This document shows positions 1-8,671 of a DNA stretch of 64,000 nucleotides, piece by piece. Numbering within the stretch: the first letter of the stretch is position 1; each line of letters opens with the position of its first letter. The stretch spans positions 1 through 64,000 of the forward strand of contig NZ_LARW01000097.1 in the NCBI RefSeq assembly GCF_000971055.1, given 5' to 3'. The notes beneath the pieces were generated by a model that worked only from the letters and a program-made list of their open reading frames with translations, did no database searches and had not been told where the DNA came from. This DNA comes from Sphingomonas sp. SRS2 (GTDB lineage: Bacteria > Pseudomonadota > Alphaproteobacteria > Sphingomonadales > Sphingomonadaceae). Both the position numbers and the translations under genes were made by a program.

Positions 1-161
1 GTCGGCAGATCACGCCATGGACTGCCCGTCCGGACAATCCATAGCACTGCCTCCAAAAATAGACGGTTGTTCCTCCCGCTTCGTCCCGGGTCGGTCGGCT
101 TACCCAGACAATGCGGTTCCATCTTTGCCCACTGGGCGTCGGTCAGTACGAAGCGTTCCAT
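1..161 (-). CDS. IS5-family transposase, N-terminal part (partial)
   Basis: Reading leftwards from an ATG at 161 gives an open frame to the window edge that starts MERFVLTDAQWAKMEPHCLG and continues with PGRSGRNNRLFLEAVLWIVR and TGSPWRDLP. This is the helix-turn-helix type N-terminus (DUF4096 region) found in short IS5-group transposases, in which a second frame often carries the DDE catalytic part. Only about 53 residues are visible, so the catalytic residues and the integrity of the element cannot be judged. The family call rests on the WTD/TDAQW...PGRSGRNN...GSPWRDLP pattern. Confidence 0.8.
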   Translation of the reverse strand, partial: MERFVLTDAQWAKMEPHCLGKPTDPGRSGRNNRLFLEAVLWIVRTGSPWRDLP

Positions 162-220
162 CCAAAGTGTGAATCACATCTCCCCAAAAATGTGAATCCT
201 AAATCCCCACAACCCCTAGA
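1..220 (-). mobile_element. IS5-family insertion sequence, one end only
   Basis: The left window edge cuts an insertion sequence. What remains is the 5' end of its transposase gene on the minus strand and about 60 bases of non-coding terminal sequence rich in TTTTTGGGG/GTGGGG tracts (roughly 162-220) that probably include the terminal inverted repeat. The outer end lies within a few bases of the stop codon of the neighbouring nucleotidyltransferase gene. The exact terminus and target duplication cannot be fixed because the other end is outside the window. Confidence 0.75.
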
Positions 221-222
221 CT

Positions 223-1014
223 CTATCGCTGCCGCTTGCGCAGGATATCCTCCGCCATCGCATGGTCGGACGGCTTGTCGACATCGATACAGGCTTCGGC
301 GAAGGGCAACACCACGGCACGCGCCGTGATCCCCAGCCGCCCGCCCGCTCGGGCGATCGCCTGATTGAGGGTCAGCAATCGCGTCCCGATCATCAGGGCG
401 AGACCAAGGCCAAAGGCCCCCAACACCGCACGCGCCTTCTTGCGCTGCTGCTCGATCCGCCGCCACACCGCCAGCGCCTCCAGCGCAGCCGGGCTGCCGA
501 GCCAGAAGAGATTGGCGCCCGAATATGCGCCTCCGCGAAAAGGGAGCCAGGTGCGACGGTTTCCAGGATAGGCGAGCTCGAGCGTCCGGCGCTCGACCAG
601 CGCCACCGCCACGTCGGCGCCGGCAGATCGCGCGGCGAACTGATGGAGTATCGCGTCGTCGAGCAGGACGTTGTCGGCGGTCGTCAACAGGAAGGGATAG
701 GCGTTCGGCATGGCGCGAAGCGTCCGGCTGATCGCCTCGACGATCGAATCGCCGCAGTCGCGCGCGGTCACCCGAGCTTCGTCGCGCAGCCAGCGGGTGC
801 CGGGATGATCAAGCAGGGCATCGGCATCCTGCGCGAGGATAATGATCCGATCGACATCGCCGCGCGCGATCAGGGTCGCGCCGACCCACGCCAGCATCGG
901 TTGGCCGGCCACCTCGATCAACGCCTTGCGGGGCTGACCGAAATATTCGGACAAGGGGTCTGTGCCGGGTCGCTGGCCGGCAAGGACGATCGCAGTGAAG
1001 CCACCATTATGCAT
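223..1014 (-). CDS. MobA-like NTP transferase domain protein
   Basis: A 263-residue soluble protein with the start of a nucleotidyltransferase fold: FTAIVLAGQRPG near residues 5-16, then KALIEVAGQPMLAW, and LLTTADNVLL around residue 100 supplying the metal-binding aspartate. Such enzymes join a phosphorylated sugar or alcohol to CTP or another NTP. The ATG at 1014 is chosen because the nucleotide-binding loop begins straight after it; the frame stays open far upstream but only as a shadow of the divergent gene. A hydrophobic stretch near residue 215 (LGAFGLGLALMIGTRLLTL) may attach it to the membrane. It is divergent from the CDP-alcohol transferase gene and probably supplies the same pathway; substrate unknown. 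Confidence 0.75.
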   Translation of the reverse strand: MHNGGFTAIVLAGQRPGTDPLSEYFGQPRKALIEVAGQPMLAWVGATLIARGDVDRIIILAQDADALLDHPGTRWLRDEARVTARDCGDSIVEAISRTLRAMPNAYPFLLTTADNVLLDDAILHQFAARSAGADVAVALVERRTLELAYPGNRRTWLPFRGGAYSGANLFWLGSPAALEALAVWRRIEQQRKKARAVLGAFGLGLALMIGTRLLTLNQAIARAGGRLGITARAVVLPFAEACIDVDKPSDHAMAEDILRKRQR

Positions 1015-1080
1015 CTTTCGAGCCTTGCCAGTCCGGCGGACGATGGGCAAGGAAGCTGCCAAGCAAGAATTAAGGACAGC

Positions 1081-2166
1081 ATGACAGTCTCCTCGCTTAC
1101 CGTTCGTCCGGTCGGAACGAACCCTACCCTGTTGTGGGGCATGACCAGCAGCGAACGGCTGCGCCGTATCGCCCGCGCGCAGAAACTGCCCTTCGACCGC
1201 GCTGGCCAGGGGCCGGCGCTGGTGGTGGCCGCGAGCCATGTGTTCGAGCCGGCGTGGCTGAAGTTCATGGCGTCGCGCCCGGGCGAGGTGTTGACCTTGA
1301 ACGGCGAACCGGTGATCGCGCACGTCACCGAATCGCAGGAGAAAGCCTCGTTCGACGGCCTGACCGAGGTCCGCGCCGAGGACCACCGTGTCTTCTACAA
1401 CGCCTCGCTGCGCAAGCGCGAGGAACCGGTGATAGAGAAGCTCGAACCGGGCAGCGTCCGCTCGATCGAACGCAAGACCTATTATGGCGCCTATAAGGGC
1501 GTGACCGACATCCTGACCAAATATCTCTGGCCTGAATGGGCGCTGGTGCTGACGCGGATCGCCGCGCGTCTCCACATGACCCCCAATATGGTGACGGCGA
1601 TCGGCGCCATATTGTGCGTGCTCGCAACCTGGCTGTTCTGGGAAGGCCGCTATTGGGAGGGCATGGCCGCCGGACTCGGCTTCATGGTGCTCGATACGGT
1701 GGACGGCAAGCTCGCGCGGTGCACGATTACCTCGAGCTATTGGGGCAATATCTTCGACCATGGGCTCGATCTGGTCCATCCGCCCTTCTGGTGGTGGGCG
1801 TGGGGAGTAGGCCTCGTCCATTGGGGTCAGGAGCTTCCCCATGCCGTGTTCGCTATCGTGATGATCGCGATCGTCGGCGGCTATGTCGTCCAGCGTCTGA
1901 TCGAAGGCGTGTTCATGCGGCGATTCGGCAATATGCACATCCATGTCTGGCAAAAGGTCGACAGCGATTTCCGGCTGATCACCGCCCGGCGCAATCCGAA
2001 CATGGTCATCCTGTTCGTCGCGACCGCTCTGCAGCGGCCCGACTTCGGCATCATTGGGGTTGCGGTCTGGACAGTGCTATCCTGCGTCTTCCACGCGGTA
2101 CGCCTTTACCAGGCGACCAAGCGGCGCCGGCGCGGCATAAAAATCCGGTCCTGGCTGGAGGTGTAG
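1081..2166 (+). CDS. CDP-alcohol phosphatidyltransferase family membrane protein
   Basis: 361 residues. The C-terminal half carries the CDP-alcohol phosphotransferase signature DGx2ARx8Gx3Dx3D without mismatch: DG(KL)AR(8 residues)G(NIF)D(HGL)D at about residues 214-236, followed by several membrane segments. These enzymes displace CMP from a CDP-activated lipid or alcohol to make a phosphodiester. The first ~135 residues are a soluble extension; sequence such as SVRSIERKTYYGAY just before the membrane part resembles the linker in archaeal proteins that fuse a sugar nucleotidyltransferase to this domain, so it may be a degenerate nucleotidyltransferase remnant. Start ATG 1081 follows AAGAATTAAGGACAGC. 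Flanked by two nucleotidyltransferases and a HIT gene, it is probably the last step of a head-group pathway. Confidence 0.85.
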   Translation: MTVSSLTVRPVGTNPTLLWGMTSSERLRRIARAQKLPFDRAGQGPALVVAASHVFEPAWLKFMASRPGEVLTLNGEPVIAHVTESQEKASFDGLTEVRAEDHRVFYNASLRKREEPVIEKLEPGSVRSIERKTYYGAYKGVTDILTKYLWPEWALVLTRIAARLHMTPNMVTAIGAILCVLATWLFWEGRYWEGMAAGLGFMVLDTVDGKLARCTITSSYWGNIFDHGLDLVHPPFWWWAWGVGLVHWGQELPHAVFAIVMIAIVGGYVVQRLIEGVFMRRFGNMHIHVWQKVDSDFRLITARRNPNMVILFVATALQRPDFGIIGVAVWTVLSCVFHAVRLYQATKRRRRGIKIRSWLEV

Positions 2167-2167
2167 G

Positions 2168-2602
2168 ATGGCCAACGCGACGATCGAGAAGTTCGGTTAT
2201 CCCGCAACGCTGATCCGCGATTATCATCATTGGGTCGTGCTGCTGCGCCCTGCCCAGCCTACGCTGGGATCACTGGTCCTCGCCGCCAAGTCCGATGCCA
2301 CCGCCTTCGGCGCGCTGCCGCCCGAGGCGCACGCCGAACTGGCCATCATCATTGCCGAGATCGAAGCGGCGCTCACGCGCGCCGTTACCTATCAGAAGAT
2401 CAATTATCTGATGCTGATGATGGTCGATCCGTACGTCCATTTCCACGTCATCCCGCGCTATGAAGGCGACCGGGAATATGGTGGCGTATCCGTCACCGAC
2501 GCCGGCTGGGCGGGGCAGCCCGCGCTGGGGCAGGCGGTTGCGCTTGATGCCGATCAGATCAAGGCGTTGGCTGTCTGGCTCAAGGGTATCTGGCCCTCCT
2601 AG
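2168..2602 (+). CDS. HIT-like (histidine triad) family protein
   Basis: 144 residues, starting one base after the stop of the CDP-alcohol transferase gene, so almost certainly co-transcribed. Sequence IEKFGYPATLIRDYHHWVVL followed by TLGSLVLAAKSD and DPYVHFHVIPRYEGDR resembles HIT hydrolases/transferases, which act on nucleoside phosphates. In the usual H-x-H-x-H-x-x active site the middle histidine is the nucleophile; here the first position is a tyrosine (Y-V-H-F-H-V-I) while the other two histidines are kept. It could hydrolyse a CDP- or AMP-linked intermediate of the neighbouring pathway. Substrate not predictable. Confidence 0.75.
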   Translation: MANATIEKFGYPATLIRDYHHWVVLLRPAQPTLGSLVLAAKSDATAFGALPPEAHAELAIIIAEIEAALTRAVTYQKINYLMLMMVDPYVHFHVIPRYEGDREYGGVSVTDAGWAGQPALGQAVALDADQIKALAVWLKGIWPS

Positions 2603-2610
2603 AGTTTGTT

Positions 2611-3369
2611 TCACTTACGTGGAAGCGGTACCGGCCCGCTCCCCCACCCTTCGGTGAGCGCCCTTGCGATCGGCAGGTCCTCGGGAAAATCGACCTCAGC
2701 CCAGTCCAGCCCCTGGATCGACACCGTGCTCACCACCCCCGACGGGGCCAGCGCATGGATGGCCTTCAGATACCAGTTTAGCACGCCTTCGGGCGTCCGC
2801 ATCATCGCCTCGACCTGATTGCGGAAAATCGACGGGCCGTCGCCTTTGAAGGCAAGCATGCCGATCGACTCCGCATTGGTCTCATGCGGTTCGAGCCGCT
2901 TGCCGATCTGGAGCAGCCGATCGCCGTCGCGCTGCACCTTCATGTCGTCGAGGTCGTAGCTGTCTTTGATGTCGATCGTGACCGTGATCGGCGATGTCGC
3001 ACCCGCGATCAGCCGGCCGACGATCTCTGGCGAGACCAGCGTATCGCCGTTGAGAATGATGAAATCCTGATCCATTTCCTCCCGCACGATCCAGCAGGAA
3101 CCGAGATTATCCGCGACCTTGTAGAAGGGATTGAACACGGTACGGATCGTCAGGCCCGGATGCCGGATCTCCGCCAGCGCGGCGTTGAGCTTTGCGTCAC
3201 GGAAGCCGGTGACGACCGCGATCTCGGCGATGCCGTTGGCGACCAGCGACTCGATCTGCCAGGCGATCAGGCTCTTACCCGCGAAATCGATCAGGCATTT
3301 AGGCTGGTCGGCGGTCAACGGCAGCAGTCGCGACCCCTGCCCCGCCGAGAGGATTATGGCTTTCTTCAT
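2611..3369 (-). CDS. Sugar/choline-phosphate nucleotidyltransferase-like protein
   Basis: 252 residues beginning MKKAIILSAGQGSRLLPLTA, the glycine-rich nucleotide-binding loop of RmlA/LicC-type nucleotidyltransferases, followed by KCLIDFAGKSLIAWQ and the metal-binding IILNGDTLVSPEI. The pattern PLTADQPKCLIDFAGKSL and the length are closest to phosphocholine/inositol-phosphate cytidylyltransferases (LicC-like), which make a CDP-alcohol from CTP. The ATG at 3369 is used because the loop starts at residue 4; the longer frame upstream is not in the family. It converges on the HIT gene with only 8 bp between stops. Together with the divergent MobA-like gene, two different activating enzymes sit beside one CDP-alcohol transferase. 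Confidence 0.8.
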   Translation of the reverse strand: MKKAIILSAGQGSRLLPLTADQPKCLIDFAGKSLIAWQIESLVANGIAEIAVVTGFRDAKLNAALAEIRHPGLTIRTVFNPFYKVADNLGSCWIVREEMDQDFIILNGDTLVSPEIVGRLIAGATSPITVTIDIKDSYDLDDMKVQRDGDRLLQIGKRLEPHETNAESIGMLAFKGDGPSIFRNQVEAMMRTPEGVLNWYLKAIHALAPSGVVSTVSIQGLDWAEVDFPEDLPIARALTEGWGSGPVPLPRK

Positions 3370-3424
3370 GGGGCGGGCCCCTAGGCCGGAATTGCGGCAG
3401 GAAGATGAAAGCCAGCCGGGCGTG

Positions 3425-5284
3425 TCAGTGGTTTCCGCTGAGGATCTTGTCGACCGACGCGACCGTGACAGGGTGGTAATGCGGCCGCGCGCCAGCATAG
3501 ATGCGATTGGCGATCGGCCTGCCCCACTCGCCCTGCTCGTGAAGCGCCCGATAGACCGGACGGATCAGCAGCATCCGCCCGATGCGCGGCAGGAACTCCT
3601 CCGCCGAGGCCACGGCAGGCTGATAGCGGTTGCCCAGCGCCAGCACGAGCCAGGCCGAACGGACATAGGCGTTCGGCGACCCGGAGAGCCGCATGGCGCC
3701 GTCGATCTCGTCAAGCCGCGCGGCCGGCAGTTTGCGCGGCAGGCCGTTGAGGAAGCGCTGCCATTCCTGCGTCCCCCAGCTCGAAAAGGGCAACGACGCG
3801 ATCGCCGCTCCCGCCTTCACCTGCTCGATCGAACGATCGACCTGGGCCAGCGTATTCGAACGGACATGGACCGCATTGTCCGGCAACCCGGGCTGATACG
3901 CCCAGCGGTCGAGTTGAAGCTTCGCCTCCAGCCCGGCGTCGCCTCTGATCAACTGCGCGCGGATGTCGGTCAGGAAATTGGCGGTGGTCTGCGGCTGAAA
4001 GGCATGCCGGTCGAAATAAGAGCGCAGATAGGCGTCCCATCGCGCGCGGCCGACCGCCTGCTCGATCGTGCGCAGGAAGATCGCGCCCTTATTATAAGCG
4101 AGTTCGCCGTAAAGTTCCTCAGGCTCGCCGTGGAGCCGGGTGGCGCTCGGCTTGGCTTCCTTCAGGTCGCGTTGCAGATCGTCCCATGACAGGTCTGCCA
4201 GCACCGCGGCGCGCTCCTTGCCATAGACGATCTCGTCGATCCGGTTTTCGAAATAGGTGGTGAAACCCTCGTTGAGCCAACTGTCGGACCATGTCGCGTT
4301 GGTAACGAGATTGCCCGACCAGCTATGCGCCAGTTCGTGCGCGACGAGATCGGTGTTCGCCTTGTCGCCAGTGAACATCGTCGGCGTGAGGAAGGTCAGC
4401 GTCGGATTCTCCATCCCGCCATAAGGAAAGGAGGGTGGCAGCACGAGCATATCGTAGCGCCCCCAGCGATAGGGGCCATATAATCCCTCGGCAGCGCGAA
4501 TCATTGCCTCGGTATCGTCGAGTTCGCGCGCCGCCATGTCCAGCGCCACCGGCTCGGCATAGACACCGGTGCGCTTGCCCAGCGGTTTGAAGCCTATGTC
4601 GCCGATCGCGAGCGCAATCAGATAAGGCGGTACCGGATGATCCATGCGGAAGCGGAAGCGCTTCATCCCCCGTCCGGCCGCCTCCCCTCTGGGCGTCAGC
4701 CGCGCGCCGCTCATTACCGCGACCAGGTCGGCGGGCACGGTGATGCGCGCCGACCAGCTCTGGCGGAGGCCGGGGCTGTCCTGGGTCGGTATCCAGCTTC
4801 GGTTCTCGATCGACTGGCCCTGGCTGAACAGGAACGGCTTCTTCTTGCCCGCGGTAAGCTCGGGCGGCAGCCAGCCGAGCGCGCTCGCCTCGGGCTTCGA
4901 CCGATAGGTGATGACGATCCTGCGCGCCGCGCCGATCCGCACCGTCAGCGGCGCTCCCTTATAAGCGTCGGCCGCGCCGACGCTCCAGGTCAGCGGCCTG
5001 CCCTTCGGGTCGGCGATTCGCTCAATCACCAGACTCTTATCGTCGAGGACAATCTCCGATGCGCCGGGCCGCGCGACGATGTCGAGCGTTGCCGTCCCGC
5101 GCATTTCCTTCGTGGTGAAATCCGCGATGAGGTCGAGATCGATATGCGTCACCCGAGCCACTTCGGGCCGGGCATAGGACAGCGCATCGCGCGCGTCGGG
5201 GGTTGTAAGGATCGGCGAAGGCCTGGGCGCGGCCGCAAGCGGGGCGGCGGCCAGCAGGAGCATGGCGGGGATCAAAAAGCGCAT
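3425..5284 (-). CDS. M1 family aminopeptidase, leukotriene A4 hydrolase-like
   Basis: 619 residues with a Sec signal peptide (LIPAMLLLAAAPLAAAPRPS), so exported to the periplasm. The exopeptidase motif GGMEN is at about residue 300 and the zinc site HELAHSWSGN...NEGFT at about 330-355 (HExxH plus the downstream glutamate). A C-terminal helical domain (about 480-619) matches the layout of leukotriene A4 hydrolase-type aminopeptidases. It should remove N-terminal residues from peptides. Start ATG 5284 gives the signal peptide directly. It is alone on this strand and divergent from the esterase gene. Confidence 0.9.
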   Translation of the reverse strand: MRFLIPAMLLLAAAPLAAAPRPSPILTTPDARDALSYARPEVARVTHIDLDLIADFTTKEMRGTATLDIVARPGASEIVLDDKSLVIERIADPKGRPLTWSVGAADAYKGAPLTVRIGAARRIVITYRSKPEASALGWLPPELTAGKKKPFLFSQGQSIENRSWIPTQDSPGLRQSWSARITVPADLVAVMSGARLTPRGEAAGRGMKRFRFRMDHPVPPYLIALAIGDIGFKPLGKRTGVYAEPVALDMAARELDDTEAMIRAAEGLYGPYRWGRYDMLVLPPSFPYGGMENPTLTFLTPTMFTGDKANTDLVAHELAHSWSGNLVTNATWSDSWLNEGFTTYFENRIDEIVYGKERAAVLADLSWDDLQRDLKEAKPSATRLHGEPEELYGELAYNKGAIFLRTIEQAVGRARWDAYLRSYFDRHAFQPQTTANFLTDIRAQLIRGDAGLEAKLQLDRWAYQPGLPDNAVHVRSNTLAQVDRSIEQVKAGAAIASLPFSSWGTQEWQRFLNGLPRKLPAARLDEIDGAMRLSGSPNAYVRSAWLVLALGNRYQPAVASAEEFLPRIGRMLLIRPVYRALHEQGEWGRPIANRIYAGARPHYHPVTVASVDKILSGNH

Positions 5285-5391
5285 GGCCTACTTTGGCGAG
5301 GCTGGCATCCGACTGCAAGCACGGCACGCGCGCTGACCATATTGGAAATCCGGCATTCGCTTCCCATATCGGGAGTTCTCAAGGAGATATC

Positions 5392-5451
5392 ATGTTCGCA
5401 CGCACTGCGCGGAGCCTGACGGCTTCGTTCAAGACGGGGATGTCTGTATGA
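5392..5451 (+). CDS. 19-codon ORF coupled to the esterase gene (putative leader peptide)
   Basis: A very strong ribosome binding site, AAGGAGATATC, stands directly before ATG 5392. The ORF runs 19 codons (begins MFARTARS, ends KTGMSV) and its TGA overlaps the ATG of the esterase gene as ATGA. The esterase ATG has no equally good binding site of its own, so the short ORF may feed ribosomes to it by translational coupling. It is out of frame with the esterase and resembles nothing I recognise. Confidence 0.5.
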   Translation: MFARTARSLTASFKTGMSV

Positions 5452-6026
5452 CCGCCCCGTTCATCCTCGCCTTCGGCGATAGCCTGACCGCAGGCTATGG
5501 TCTGGCGGCCTACCAAAGTTTCGCGGCACAGCTCGAACGGCAGCTTCAGTCGAGCCATGCCGGTGCTAAGGTCATCAACGCCGGCGTGTCTGGCGATACG
5601 ACCACCGCCGCGCTGAAGCGCCTTTCGCGCGAACTGAGCCGTCTCAAGGCCCGGCCCGATCTGGCGATCGTCGAACTCGGCGCCAATGATCTGCTGCGCG
5701 GCATCCCGCTGACGCAGACGCGCGCCAATCTGGACATAATCATTACGGATCTGACGCGGATCGGCATTCCGGTCTTGCTGGCGAAGATGGAAGCGCCTGC
5801 ATCGTTCGGCGCGTTCGGCCAGGCTTGCGCCACGCTCTACGACGATCTTGCGGCAAAGCATGATATTCCCGTCGCGCCCTTCTTCCCTAAGGATGTGCTC
5901 GCCAATCCGCGCTTTTGCTTGCGCGACGGAATTCATCCCAATGCCCTGGGCATCGCTGCGATAGCCGAGGCGTTCGTCCCGGCGGTGCGATCTGCCCTGA
6001 AAGCGCCGAGCGCACGCGCGGCCTGA
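5448..6026 (+). CDS. tesA: Arylesterase / SGNH hydrolase, TesA-like
   Basis: 192 residues of the SGNH (GDSL) hydrolase fold: block I FGDSLTAGYG with the nucleophilic serine at about residue 11, block II glycine in INAGVSGDTT, block III ELGANDLLRG with its asparagine near 76, and block V DGIHPNALG with the catalytic Asp and His near 162-165. It hydrolyses short esters or thioesters. Unlike Escherichia coli TesA it has no signal peptide when started at ATG 5448, so it may act in the cytoplasm. The start overlaps the preceding 19-codon ORF by 4 bases. Convergent with sdhA across a shared terminator. Confidence 0.88.
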   Translation: MTAPFILAFGDSLTAGYGLAAYQSFAAQLERQLQSSHAGAKVINAGVSGDTTTAALKRLSRELSRLKARPDLAIVELGANDLLRGIPLTQTRANLDIIITDLTRIGIPVLLAKMEAPASFGAFGQACATLYDDLAAKHDIPVAPFFPKDVLANPRFCLRDGIHPNALGIAAIAEAFVPAVRSALKAPSARAA

Positions 6027-6035
6027 GCCCAGATA

Positions 6036-6066
6036 CAAAAAAGGGGGGCCGCAGCCCCCCCTTTTT
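6036..6066. terminator. Bidirectional terminator between the esterase gene and sdhA
   Basis: AAAAAGGGGGGC, a short loop CGCA, and GCCCCCCCTTTTT form a symmetric hairpin with a T-run in each direction, placed between two converging stop codons (6026 and 6088). Confidence 0.9.
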
Positions 6067-6087
6067 CGTATTTGGTGAAAGCCCCGC

Positions 6088-7875
6088 TCAGTAAACGCGT
6101 GGTTTCGGCTTCACATATTCGGCTTCGTCGGTGAGCGTATATTCGTGCACCGGGCGGTAATCGATCGTCACCGCGCCCTTATCGAACCAGGTGATCGTGT
6201 GCTTCATCCAGTTCGCATCGTCGCGATCGGGATAGCTTTCATGCATATGCGCCCCACGGCTTTCCTTGCGGTTGGCCGCTGAGTGCATCGTCACCACCGC
6301 CTGCGGCAGCATGTTGTCGAGCTCGAGTGTCTCGACGAGGTCGGTGTTCCAGATCAGCGAACGGTCGGTGACGCCGACGTCCTGCAGATTGGCATAGACA
6401 TTGTCGATCAGACCGAGGCCCTCGCGCAGCAGCTCGTTATCGCGGAACACCGCGCAGTGCTTCTGCATCGTATGCTGCATGTTGAGGCGGATTTCCGCCG
6501 TGGGCGTGCCGCCCTTCGCGCTGCGATAATGGTCGAGCCGTCCGAGAGCCTTCTCGTCGGCTTCGGTGACGACCGCGCCATGCTTGCTGTTCGGCTTGAT
6601 CAGCTCGGCGAGGCGGAAGCCCGTCGCGCGGCCGAACACGACCAGATCGATCAGCGAGTTGGAGCCGAGGCGGTTCGCGCCATGCACCGAAACGCAGGCG
6701 GCTTCGCCGACCGCGAACAGGCCCGGCACCACCGTGTCCGGGTTGCCGTCCTTCAGGGTGACGACCTCGCCATGATAGTTACAGGGGATGCCGCCCATAT
6801 TATAATGGACCGTCGGCGTTACCGGCAGCGGCTGGCGGGTCAGATCGACGTTGGCGAAAATCTTGCCGGTCTCGGTGATGCCCGGCAGGCGCTCCGCCAG
6901 CACCTTCGGATCGATATGATCGAGGTGAAGGTAGATATAATCGCCATTCTTGCCGACGCCACGGCCCTCGCGCATCTCCATCGCCATCGAACGCGACACG
7001 ACGTCGCGGCTGGCGAGGTCCTTCGCGGAAGGCGCATAGCGCTCCATGAAGCGCTCGCCTTCGGAGTTGGTCAGATAGCCGCCCTCGCCTCGCGCACCCT
7101 CGGTGATGAGCACGCCCGCGCCATAGATGCCGGTCGGATGGAACTGAACGAACTCCATGTCCTGGAGCGGAAGGCCCGCGCGCAGCACCATGCCGCCGCC
7201 GTCACCGGTGCAGGTATGCGCCGATGTCGCGGAGAAATAGGTGCGGCCCGAACCGCCCGTCGCGAGAACCACGGCATGGCTGCGAAAGCGATGGATCGAA
7301 CCATCCTCCATGCACAGCGCGATCACGCCCTTGCACTCGCCGCCTTCCATGATCAGGTCGAGCGCGAAATATTCGATGTAGAAGTCCGCGTCGTACTTCA
7401 GGCTCTGCTGATAAAGCGCGTGGAGCATGGCGTGGCCGGTACGGTCGGCCGCGGCGCAGGTGCGCTGCACCGGCGGGCCCGCGCCCATATTCTGCATATG
7501 GCCACCGAATGGGCGCTGGTAGATCTTGCCCTCGTTGGTGCGGCTGAACGGCACGCCAGCGTGCTCCAGCTCGATCACCGCGGCGGGCGCCTCGCGCACC
7601 ATATATTCGATCGCGTCCTGGTCGCCCAGCCAGTCGGACCCCTTGACGGTGTCGTACATATGCCAGGTCCAGTGATCCGGCCCCATATTGCCGAGCGAGG
7701 CGGCAATGCCACCCTGCGCCGCGACGGTATGGCTGCGGGTCGGGAACACCTTCGTGATGCACGCGGTCTTGAGACCGGCGCCGGCAGCGCCCATGGTCGC
7801 GCGCAGGCCCGATCCGCCCGCACCGACGACCACCGCATCATAGAGGTGGTCGATGATCTTGTAAGCCTCGGCCAT
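6088..7875 (-). CDS. sdhA: Succinate dehydrogenase flavoprotein subunit
   Basis: 595 residues. The FAD-binding glycine motif [11 protein letters not shown] is at about 16-26 and the histidine for covalent FAD lies in [11 protein letters not shown] at about 46-56. Catalytic-site sequence HPTGIYGAG is at about 245 and the substrate-binding arginine region GGIPCNYHG near 365; the end ...[21 protein letters not shown] type pattern ([12 protein letters not shown] here) is typical. It oxidises succinate to fumarate in the TCA cycle and complex II. ATG 7875 overlaps the sdhD stop by one base (TGATG). No sdhB follows; the gene ends at a terminator, so the iron-sulfur subunit must be encoded elsewhere. 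Confidence 0.97.
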   Translation of the reverse strand: MAEAYKIIDHLYDAVVVGAGGSGLRATMGAAGAGLKTACITKVFPTRSHTVAAQGGIAASLGNMGPDHWTWHMYDTVKGSDWLGDQDAIEYMVREAPAAVIELEHAGVPFSRTNEGKIYQRPFGGHMQNMGAGPPVQRTCAAADRTGHAMLHALYQQSLKYDADFYIEYFALDLIMEGGECKGVIALCMEDGSIHRFRSHAVVLATGGSGRTYFSATSAHTCTGDGGGMVLRAGLPLQDMEFVQFHPTGIYGAGVLITEGARGEGGYLTNSEGERFMERYAPSAKDLASRDVVSRSMAMEMREGRGVGKNGDYIYLHLDHIDPKVLAERLPGITETGKIFANVDLTRQPLPVTPTVHYNMGGIPCNYHGEVVTLKDGNPDTVVPGLFAVGEAACVSVHGANRLGSNSLIDLVVFGRATGFRLAELIKPNSKHGAVVTEADEKALGRLDHYRSAKGGTPTAEIRLNMQHTMQKHCAVFRDNELLREGLGLIDNVYANLQDVGVTDRSLIWNTDLVETLELDNMLPQAVVTMHSAANRKESRGAHMHESYPDRDDANWMKHTITWFDKGAVTIDYRPVHEYTLTDEAEYVKPKPRVY

Positions 7876-8264
7876 CAGGCGGGCACTCCCCCGAATGCGA
7901 TCTTGAGGATCGAGAAGATCGCCAGCGCGGCGCCCGCGATCGAATAGAAGTTCAGCAACAGCACGAAGAACACCTTGCCGGCCTCCTCATGCACATAATC
8001 CTCCATCACCACCTGCAGGCCGAGCCGCAGATGATAGAAGACCGAAATCGTAAACAGGATCAGCGGAACAGCCACCATCGGCGTGCCGATCCATTGGATG
8101 ATTGCGCCATGCTCGAATGACGGCAGGCGGAACAGCGATACCACGAACCAAAGCCCGAGCAGCAGGTTGCTGACCGCCGTCACCCGCTGACGCCACCAGT
8201 GCATCGAACCATGTTTGGCCGAGCCGAGACCGCGGACGCGGCCGATTCCCGTTCCCGAACCCAT
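7875..8264 (-). CDS. sdhD: Succinate dehydrogenase hydrophobic membrane anchor protein
   Basis: 129 residues with three predicted membrane helices (around 30-45, 58-80 and 100-122). [18 protein letters not shown] near residue 22 matches the quinone-proximal N-terminus of SdhD, and [16 protein letters not shown] near residue 77 holds the histidine/aspartate region used for heme b and quinone in alphaproteobacterial SdhD. It anchors SdhA/SdhB to the inner membrane. The gene abuts sdhC (stop and start share base 8264) and overlaps sdhA. Confidence 0.93.
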   Translation of the reverse strand: MGSGTGIGRVRGLGSAKHGSMHWWRQRVTAVSNLLLGLWFVVSLFRLPSFEHGAIIQWIGTPMVAVPLILFTISVFYHLRLGLQVVMEDYVHEEAGKVFFVLLLNFYSIAGAALAIFSILKIAFGGVPA

Positions 8265-8671
8265 TATTCAGCTCCCTGCGCGAGCCGGGCCAGAATGGGC
8301 CCCCAGATCAGCAGCGTGACCAGGATCGCACCCACCATGGTCGCCACGGCAGCCATCTTGTTGGTCTTCAGCTCATAGCCCGCGCCGATATCGAGCACGA
8401 AGTGCCGCAGCGCCGAGAACATATGCTGGAAGAAGGCCCACGTAAGCCCGACCGCGACGAGATAGCCAAACCATGACGTCGCGACGGCCAGGAAGGTCGC
8501 ATAGGCCTCCGGTCCGCTCGCGACGGCCACCAGCCACCAGATGAAGCCAAGTCCCCCAACCACGGCCATGCCCGATCCGGTTACCCGGTGCAGGATCGAG
8601 ACCACCATATGTGGTCCCCATTTCCAGATTGTGAGGTGTGGCGATAGCGGACGCCCTGGATTGCGCGACAT
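8264..8671 (-). CDS. sdhC: Succinate dehydrogenase cytochrome b556 subunit
   Basis: 135 residues. RPLSPHLTIWKW at the N-terminus and SILHRVTGSG at about 25-34 are the family signature; the probable heme ligand histidine is in HMFSALRHFVLD near residue 83. Three membrane helices. First gene of the sdhC-sdhD-sdhA transcript; its promoter must lie in the 175-bp region shared with the divergent chemotaxis transducer gene. Confidence 0.95.
   Translation of the reverse strand: MSRNPGRPLSPHLTIWKWGPHMVVSILHRVTGSGMAVVGGLGFIWWLVAVASGPEAYATFLAVATSWFGYLVAVGLTWAFFQHMFSALRHFVLDIGAGYELKTNKMAAVATMVGAILVTLLIWGPILARLAQGAE

Noticed and set aside
262-2166. Long open frame extending the CDP-alcohol transferase gene by ~270 codons upstream
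   Set aside because: The extension is antisense to the nucleotidyltransferase gene and has no family resemblance; the start at 1081 fits the protein and the divergent layout.
6283-7947. 554-codon plus-strand frame inside sdhA
   Set aside because: Pure antisense shadow of a highly conserved gene in GC-rich DNA; no recognisable domain and composition rich in Arg/His/Asp.
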